NCBI RefSeq assembly: GCF_002201575.2
Contig: NC_058406.1
Span: 122,318,065 to 122,382,064 of the forward strand
From: Neomonachus schauinslandi
Lineage: Eukaryota; Chordata; Mammalia; Carnivora; Phocidae
Reading direction: 5' to 3'
Length of the DNA: 64,000 bases
Shown piece after piece: positions 37,201-46,200 of the stretch. The notes beneath the pieces were generated by a model that did not search any database, was not told the origin of the DNA, and was given only the letters and a program-made list of their open reading frames with translations. The position numbers and the translations under genes are program-made. Position 1 is the stretch's first letter. The number at the start of each line of letters is the position of its first letter.

Positions 37201-40200
37201 AGGGAGAGAGTAAGTGCCTCCTTATTTCTGCCAGGTGGGAGTAGAAATCCAGGTTTCCCATTAAACCTCCATTCACTCCTGAGGGTATTGGTGGGAGCTC
37301 CAGCTCTTCACAAGGCCTCTTGTGACACTATCCCAGCAGGTAGATGTGAGTGCCTCATTATTGCTGGCTCCCCACATTGTCTCCACTATACCATGAGGGA
37401 TGGGGTGCCCTTTTTAAGTTCCTTCTCCCTGCTTTCTCTGACAGCATCCTGCAGAGTATGAGGCACCTCTTTACAGCCTAATAAGGATGGGAGTTAGCCT
37501 TTGTTGCATGGTAAAGGTGGGACCACAGGGCTTTCTGTGATGTTTGGAGTGGAGCAGTTATTTTATTATTATTATTACTTTTAAAGATTTTATTAATTTA
37601 TTTGAGAGAGAGACTGAGCACGAGCGGGAGGGAGAGGGAGAAGCAGTCTTCCCGCTGAGCAGGGAGCCCGACGCAGGGCTCTATCCCAGGAACCTGGGAT
37701 CATGACCTGAGCTGAAGGCAGACGCTTAACTGACTGAGCTACCCAGGCGCTCCTAGAGCAGTTATTTTTACATAAGTTCTCTCTCTTGGGAGCCTACCCT
37801 TTTCTTGGTCCTTTGGCTGGGAGAGCAGGCTTTTGTTGCTCCCTTGACATTTCTGGGTTACCCATTACTCCAGCAACCAGTCTGGGATATATGAAGCAAA
37901 AGAAAAACTTGGGAAACTCACTCCTGTGTCGTTTGTTTGGATCCCAAAGTCCCAGCCATTCTATCTTCTCCCCAGCTTTCAGTCATCTTACATTTGTTTT
38001 ATGTGTAATGTCCAGGGTTTTTAGTTTTAGTTAGAGGAAGAATAGGGAAAACTAGTCTGCTCCATCTTCCTGGAAAGAGAAGTCTCTAAAGGACTTTTAA
38101 CACAAATGTCATGTTTGCGGAGAATGACATGGGATAGCTGTTAATGGGGATTGTGATGATAGTAACTGAATTGGCATAATGGATCTGAATAATGGATTTG
38201 GTCTGTGATGTTGAAAATAATTGGCTAAAGGGTCTTTGAAAAGGTGCCTGGAAGTACTCTAGGTAAAGATAATCTGAACTTGAAGAAAGAAAGAAGGAAA
38301 CAGAGGAGACCCAGGTAGATTTGAGTGGTGTTCTAGGGGGAGGAAGTTGATAAGGCAGTGAAGTGCCCATGGCCATGGTTACAGGGTTAGTGATATGGCC
38401 CACATGATGAGAAAAATTGGGCAGACTTTTTCTTTTGCAGTATAGTGCTATATTGCTCTTTGCATTGATTTTTGACAAATTGTAGATGGAGATTATGTAA
38501 TAAAAAATATTTTAAAAGTATAACTTAAATCTTTTTTTTTTTTTTTTTTTAAAGATTTTATTTTTAAGTAATCTCTACACCCAGTGTGGGGCTTGAACTT
38601 ACAACCCCAGGATCAGGAGTTGCATGCTCCACCAACCGAGCCAGCCAGGCGTCCCTTCTAACTTTTAAATCTTAAAGACAATATGAATGAGAGTAGATTT
38701 AAGAACTTGTATATTTCAGTTTGAGTGTTTCTGTGACTCTCATATTTGTATTTGTTTGAAAGCCAAAGCTATTTGTGGTATTTGTTTCTTCTTTCTCCCT
38801 TCAAATTTATGTTGATATTTTTATAACCATTACAATGTCACAGTATTTTGTCTCTGGGCAAATAGCATATATAAGAGTCCTTCATAGTTATTGTACAAAT
38901 TATTTTTTTTTCAAATGCACTGAACTTCAGTTTTTTTTCCCTTATATTAGAAGAATTAATACCTATCTTGAGGGGCGCCTGGGTGGCTCAGTTGGTTAAG
39001 TGTCTGCCTTTGGCTCAGGTCATGATTCCAGGGTCCTGGGATCAAGCCCTGCATCGCACTGGGCTCCCTGCTCCGCGGCGAGCCTGCTTCTCCCTCTCCC
39101 TGTCCCCCTGCTTGTGCTCTCTCTCTAATAAATAAATGAAATCTTAAAAAAAAAAACGAGAATTTTAGAAGATAACATGAGAGAACTTAGCACAGAGAGA
39201 ATTTAGCATGCACGGAGTAAGGCCTCTTTTTTTTCTCTTCTCTATACATTTTAATTTCCCTTTGAATTAACAGAATGACCTCAGAATTGGAAAGAATTAT
39301 AAGAGCATTGAGATTCTTTGACAGAATCAATATAACTGATAATCTTGTTTAAGAATCCCTCTGTTCTCTTTCATAGTAGTAGTCTAAGGAGAAATGTGCA
39401 TCTTTAGATATATACACAGTGTAGCATTTGCATTATGAAATTAATTATGAAATTAAAAGACTATAAAAGACTATAATCTCTGTGGCTTCTTAGTAGACAA
39501 CATAGACATTGTCATCAAGTATTTGATAGCTTTGGAGTAGAAGGAATATTGGACTATTTCAAGTTCAAGGTCAATTCCAGTTCATTTTATTTTACTCTAA
39601 TTGTATCTTATTCTTAATTCTGAGTGCCACATACCTATCAAAATGAGTATGTATAAAATGCAAATTTATAGGTTCATAAGACTTGAAACTATTAAAGGTA
39701 GCCCCTTTGCTTACCAGAATGTTTGTAATCTATTGACTAAGATGAACATATTTATGAAAATCTGCGATATAAGGTAGCAAAGTGAGACTGAGGACTTTGA
39801 CTAAAGATACCCAGTTTAATTTTTCAAATTTGAATATAAGTATAGAATGGAATGCTCTGTTTAAGGAGTGTTGGGGAGGAACACCGACCTCATAGAGGAG
39901 GACATTGACAAGATTCCAAAGGAGATGACTCAGCATGCAAGCAGGCTAGTTTGACACAGCTCCACAAGTGTGAGGGTAGACCAGGAAACTCCGTGGATTA
40001 GAGCAAGACTGTTTCCTACTTATAGTGCAGCAAAAAGCAGTTGTTACTCATTCATATTTTAATCTTAATTATTTGACACTAGACATTGATAATGTACATC
40101 AATAAAATACTGCCGTTAAGTACTACATTAAATACATGGATTTAATGTTATTCTCATTAAATAATCACTTTTAGGAAGGTCCAGCTTTTAAAATGCCAAA

Positions 40201-43200
40201 ACCGGAACAGAGTCTGAAACAATGCAGTTGTCACGTGGGTCTGTAGCCTTACAAAAGTCCTGCCTACTCCCCACTATAAATCCTTTAATGGATTACTTGC
40301 CTGTCAAAAAAATTTCCCAGTCCAGTTGTCTTTATTCAACTACTTGCTCACTTTGAAAAGACTTAGTTTTCTACCCAACTTCATGTTTTCAGGGAACTGA
40401 ATTGTTTTCAGGGAACTGAATTTTTTTCCAAGCTCCCTGGATCCTATTGACAAGAGAGTGTATTTTTATACCTTTCTGGGCCATTCTCTAAACTAAAAAG
40501 ATGAGGGAGAGTTAGTAAAAATCATACCGGGAATACCGTCTTTCATAGGGCAATGGGCTAATTTAAATGATCTCAAATTTCAAGTTTTCATTAACTGTGT
40601 GATAAGGAGAAAGAAAGCACTTCAGAGGTGCATTATATTAATTTAGAATTTTCTTTGAAATGGTTAGTGGAGCTTAAAAAGCCCTTCATATTTATCTAAG
40701 TTGTACTTCAAAAGTGGCTGCCCTTGATAGTATCATTGAAGAAATAAGAGCTAGAAAATTCTTGTGCAGTGCCACTCTGAACAGGAGCCTGTCATAAGGC
40801 ATTTTGGAGCCAAACTCAAACAAAAAAGGTAGAAATCTCGCCTGCAGAAGTTGGGATGCAGAAAATGTTTTTTAAGAAATGACCATGATTTGTCTTCTGC
40901 TTTTGGGACATCCATACTTGATCCTTCTTTTTGTTGTTTTTGTTTTATATTTGCTTTGTTTCTTTAAAAGTTCTCAGAATTATATATATAAATTTTAGAA
41001 AAGATCACTTTTCTTCATTTGGATTAATTCTGCCTCTGCATTCTAGCTTTTATTAGCCCTCTGAAGGATGGCAGAACACATCGGTTCTGAGAATGATTTG
41101 TCAGATGTCTTATAGAACGTGTCTGTGGGAAAAGGATGTGTGCATTTTTAAAGGAAGGGACATATCTGAGAATTTCATAATATCTAAATATTTTACATAC
41201 ACAAGAATATTGCAGAGCAACTTTTTGGGTTTTGTTGTTGTTGTTGTTGTTGTTTTGGTTCTTGAGTTCCTATAAATGCCAAATCTTTCTATGGCTTTGA
41301 GAAGACATAATCATTTCAGGATTATTTTCCTTTTTCAGCTTCTAAAAATCCACATTGAAAGTTCCACATTTCCTATAATTACTTTGTTTGGACTCATAAC
41401 CATTAACAGTATTTCACATAAGGAAATGTAGAATCTGTATCATCAAATTTGTAAAAATAGGATAGACACAAAATACAGATAATCTGACACTGTTACTTAA
41501 ATTACTTTTTTTTAAGGACTAGACTTTTTTCCTCTTATCCCGGCACACTGGTTTTCAAGATTAACAATAGTGAGTGCTTTGTCCATAATTTTCAGTAGAA
41601 AATCAAAGTGGAGAAATTGATCTGTAGGAGTTACGGGGAGATGCAATAACTTCTTTTTTTAAAATTGCAGTTGCTGTTCAATATTCATTAATTCTCTCTC
41701 AGTTCATTTTGGCAAGAAGGTATTTTTTTTTTTTTAAAGATTTTTATTTATTTATTTGAGAGAGAATGAGATAGAGAGCATGAGAGGGGGAAGGGTCAGA
41801 GGGAGAAGCAGACCCCCTGCCGAGCAGGGAGCCCGATGCGGGACTCGATCCCGGGACTCCGCGATCATGACCTGAGCTGAAGGCAGTCGCTTAACCGACT
41901 GAGCCACCCAGGAGCCCTTGGCAAGAAGGTATTTTAAAGTAATCTGTTCAAGCATGATTTATAGTTAAGTTGATCTCTTAATCCAAATTGTCATATTATC
42001 TTGTTCCAGTTCTGGATATTGAAGCGTAAATGTTCATGGGATTTGAACTTTGGCTTACTTGAATGGTAACATTTTAAGACAAACTTATAATCATTTAATA
42101 CTTTTGGATCCTGAGATGTGTAGAATTTTAGGTGGGAAAATATTCTCTACTAAAGTGACCACAAGGGGGCACTTGGCCAGCTCAGTTGGAAGAGCATGCA
42201 ACTCTTGAACTTGGGGTCATGAGTTCACGCCCCCTGTTGGATATAGAGATTACTTAAATAAAAAATAAAATGACCACTAATTCTTGAATAAGCAGTATTA
42301 TAACATTTTTTGGTGAGTCACACTAAAGATTCTGGTATCCAAAATTTATTTGCTGTTACAATACAGACTTCAAGAAATTTCTGTGTGCATACATAATAGG
42401 AAAACAGACCATCATTCTCACTTCCATCCCCAGATATGAAAATATTCTTCTTTTGGGTTCATTTTATTAAAGCAAAGTACATGCATGCTTTCTCTTGTCA
42501 ATGTCAATGTCTTATTAAAATTACTTTCTTTATTGCAGGTTATTAGAGCACATGCATCTAATCTGTAACTTATATAACATGTAATCTTTCAAAGAACATA
42601 TTAATGTATGTAATCAGAATATAGGTACTGTTCCTTAGAGAAGTTTTTACCATTGTTTAGTCTTCACGTGCTTTTAAAGAAATTTCATCACCTGTTTCTT
42701 CCCAGTGTGGAGGTAAGAAAGGGAGTGGTAATTAAAGCTTTGTAAGCCAAACCTATTTCTCTATCCCACAGATACTCTAAATTAAATAAAATTAATAAAG
42801 TTAGTATTTTTAAAGTTTCTTGCTAGCTAAGCTAAGGCTAGGGAACAACTGGGACATTTATTCTCCAAATATTTTTGTTTAACAATAGTACAGGTAAAAA
42901 GTTTACACGCATCTTCCATGTATGTTAAATTAACAGAGCATAAGCAAAATTAGATATGAAAAACATCTGAATTCCATGAATACCAAAAGCTAAAGGTCCA
43001 AGAATTCCTTCATTTAGAACACAAGGTAGAATGAAGAATTAGAACAGTTCTCAAGCAAAAATAAAATACCAATATCCAGTTAAAGGAAAATTAAAATAGC
43101 ATTTAATGGTGGTTTTATAATAGTTAGGATTAGGTTTGAGTACATGTAACAAGAGAAGCCCCAAATAATGGTGGCTTCTACAGATGGAAGTTTATTTCTC

Positions 43201-46200
43201 TCAAATCAAAAACATCCAGAGTAGATAGTCTGAAGCTGACAGTGGCCCTACAGTGTCCACAGGGACTCAGACAGGCTCTCTGCCAACCTGAGCATTGGCT
43301 TCTACGTCCAGGTTAGCCGTTGGCTGGCTGGGACTCTCAAGTCCAGTCATCACCTTGTACTCAAAGACTCAGGAGGAAGGAATGGGGTGGAGCCATAGGT
43401 GAAAGGACTCATGGAGTCCTCTCCTCTCAACATCTACCTACATCTTGTTAGCCAGAACTCAGTCACATGACCACATGAAACTGTGAGGGAAACCAGGATA
43501 TGTTCATTAACTTGATTGTGGTGATTATTTCAAAATGTGTACTCAGATCATCATGCTGTACACCTTAAATAAATCCAACTGTCAGTTTTACCTCAATAAA
43601 GCTGGAAGAACAAAGGCCTTAAAGGCCCAGAAAACCTAATTGTAGAAAATAGGAGGAAACAGCTAAGCATATTTATAAACTGATGGTTGAAAAGAAATCT
43701 GAATTTTATTCTCAGCCTCAAAAGACATATTTGGAACAGTGGAGCAGTGCATATTAAAAAACTTCTTTAAACCCAAGTGAAAATGAGACTGTGTATGTAG
43801 TTACTGCAAGGTTTCAGTTGATTCTTGTCCCTCCTTTTCAGTTTCTTGTGCTGTATTTGGGACATACTGTTACACTACATCTTGAAATTTGTTGTATTCT
43901 ATCAAACGTGGAAAACACTGACTTTGAAATGCAGAAGCCAAGATCCCGGCAAAAGGCTATTGTATTACTCATTTGATTTTTGTTGTCAAATGTAACCGGT
44001 AATTAGTTTACCATTTTTAAGAGCATTACAGTTTCTTCACCTTAGTTCAAACCCATTCAAAACATGAATTAGCAAAAACATTGTTGGAATCTGTGATGCC
44101 TCCTGACAGTGTGGGTTTGTGCATATTATATAGAGATTAAGACGAATGATGGCAATAAGAAACCTGGCTTGGTATGTGTCTACATCAGGTTGATGAGTAC
44201 GTTGTTGTTTGGAAACTTACAGGAGGGGATTTATGTAAGGTCAGTCTGAAAAGTATCTCTCAGATACCATGTTCTGATTAATTGATAATGATGATTTTTG
44301 TATTTCCTTACAAACCCTGTGATATAGCTGTCCTTTCTTTCTTGCAGGACAGAGGTCAGATCAAGGCAACCCCTTCAGGATGACCTTCCTTTCTTGGAGA
44401 AGCCACCAAGCAGGCAGTTTTCCTTACCAAACCTGTCTCCAGAAAATCCTCAACAGAAGAGAGCACTAGCAAATGAGGAAGCCCTGCAGAAGATCTGTGC
44501 CCTTGAAAATGAACTTGCTGCTCTCAGAGCTCAGATTGCCAAAATTGTGACCCTGCAAGAACAGCAAAATCTCATTGCAGGTCTGTAAATCCTACATTTG
44601 TTTTAACCAATGAACTGGAAATTAGGAGAAGGCCACTAATTTTAAAATGTATTAGCAAGTAAGAGCCATGGGGTTGTTGGAAAACCAAAGGTCAGTCATC
44701 TCCACGGTTCAGTCCTGGACCCGGTCAAGTTTAAGTGGTTTTTGTTGGTTTTGAACAATTTTGATGCAATGATGCTATGAGAGAGGATAAGTTTAGAAAA
44801 ATACTGAAATTCGTACAGTTGAATTGCTGCTTGTGTGAATGCACTGGGAAACTTTGTGATAATGGCACCAATTTTCTCAGCCGTGAAGTAATTTCAAAAC
44901 AGCCTTGACAGGGTTGAGTGCTCTTTACTTACCTGCATGTCCTAAGGCAAGTCCTTGGCCTTTCTCCCAACCTCTCCTGCTCTAAAATGGGCTAAGAGTA
45001 CCTATATTGTGGGGTTGTTGTAGTAAATGTGGAAATTATATACAATGCCTTTAGCACACAGTAGCTACTTAATAGTCATTTGTCTTCCTCTTGACCGGAG
45101 TAGAAACTGAATTCAGGTCCTGTGACTCCTGGTCTAATACTGTTGGCTTTTTTTTGGTGTGTATTATTATTTTGAAGAAACCATAGCCTTGAAATCCTAG
45201 CCCATTAACCTGTTGGCAAGTAGTAGTTGTTTTTCCTAGTGGTGTTCCTGAGTCCTGGCTAGACTCAGAATTAGCCATCTCTAAAAGTTAAAGTATAAGG
45301 ACAGTTACTGCCTCTGAGCCACTTGTGCTCCTGGAGTTTAATGTAATCCAACATGGAAACCTCATCCAGCCTGTGTACTGCCAAGATGGACAGAGGGCGA
45401 ATGCACTCTGGGGCACTGACTGAGTGCTTGAGAAGTAACCGGTTACTTAAATGAAATTTGCATGTAACTTTTTTAAAACCAGAAGTCCTGCTTTTAACTT
45501 TTAAATTGCATTTCTCTTTTGCTTTACCTCCCTCTTCTGGCAGACTATGAAAACTGCTGTAAATAGTGAGGCAGTTTGGAGATTTGTTATTTTAGATGTT
45601 CTGTTTACACTCGAAATCCCTTGAGGAGTAAATTTTGCATTGAGCTCCCCCTAATCAATACAATTCAACCAGTGAACAACTCTGTCCTTTAGTTATGCAT
45701 AAAGATGAATTTTTACATCCTTATTTTGTAACCACTTTAACTCTTACCTTACTGTTTTGAAAAGTTACACTTTTTCTTCTTTCAGAAATTTGTTGAATAA
45801 TAAGTCTTAAAACTTTTAATGCTCAGGGACGCCTGGGTGGCTCAGATGGTTAAGCATCTGCCTTCGGCTCAGGTCATGATCCCAGGGTCCTGGGATCGAG
45901 CCCCACATCAGGCTCTATGCTCAGCAGGGAGCCTGCTTCTCCCTCTCCCTCTGCCTGCCTGTCTGCCTACTTGTGATCTCTCTCTCTCTCTGTCAAATAA
46001 ATAAATAAAATCTTAAAAAAAAAAAAAAGAAAATGTTTAAAAAAAAAAACTTTTAATGCTCAGTAAGTCTTATATGTAAATATTCTTAAAATGAACCACA
46101 AATTCATCAGTGTTTTTCAAATATAGTACTGAATTGTCAAACTGTATATTGAAGATGTTTATACAGTGCACTTTTATATTTTATCTAAAAGTAGTTACAG

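Larger units (their letters stand above)
30387..38075 (-). mobile_element. Old L1 (LINE-1), near full-length span, interrupted by nested insertions
   Basis: Minus-strand L1: the 3' end lies near 30387, ORF2 C-terminal and RT-region sequence at 30400-31770 and 33150-34500 (e.g. gaaatcatctgggcctggag at 33317), upstream ORF sequence at 34760-36810 and 5' region up to about 38075. It is interrupted by a TINAG retrocopy, a Tigger transposon (33992-34424) and SINEs at 30717, 32581 (inside the retrocopy), 33401, 34554, 35286, 36827 and 37566. Part of the RT region is missing near 33190. No intact ORF remains. It is possible that more than one L1 fragment is joined here. Confidence 0.8.
29207..44347 (+). 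other. MTFR1: MTFR1 intron between coding exons 3 and 4
   Basis: 15.1 kb, the largest intron in view. It is dominated by the nested L1/TINAG pseudogene/Tigger/SINE complex at 30206-38075. Nothing firmly recognised at 29207-30188 (the part around 29790-29950 resembles an L2-type ancient repeat), 38076-38520, 38670-38971, 39158-41708, 41936-42151, 42280-43107 and 43613-44347. Confidence 0.8.

Noticed and set aside
38086..38478. 130-codon minus-strand frame
   Set aside because: No recognised domain; lies just past the L1 5' limit in unassigned sequence with no start, splice or poly(A) evidence.
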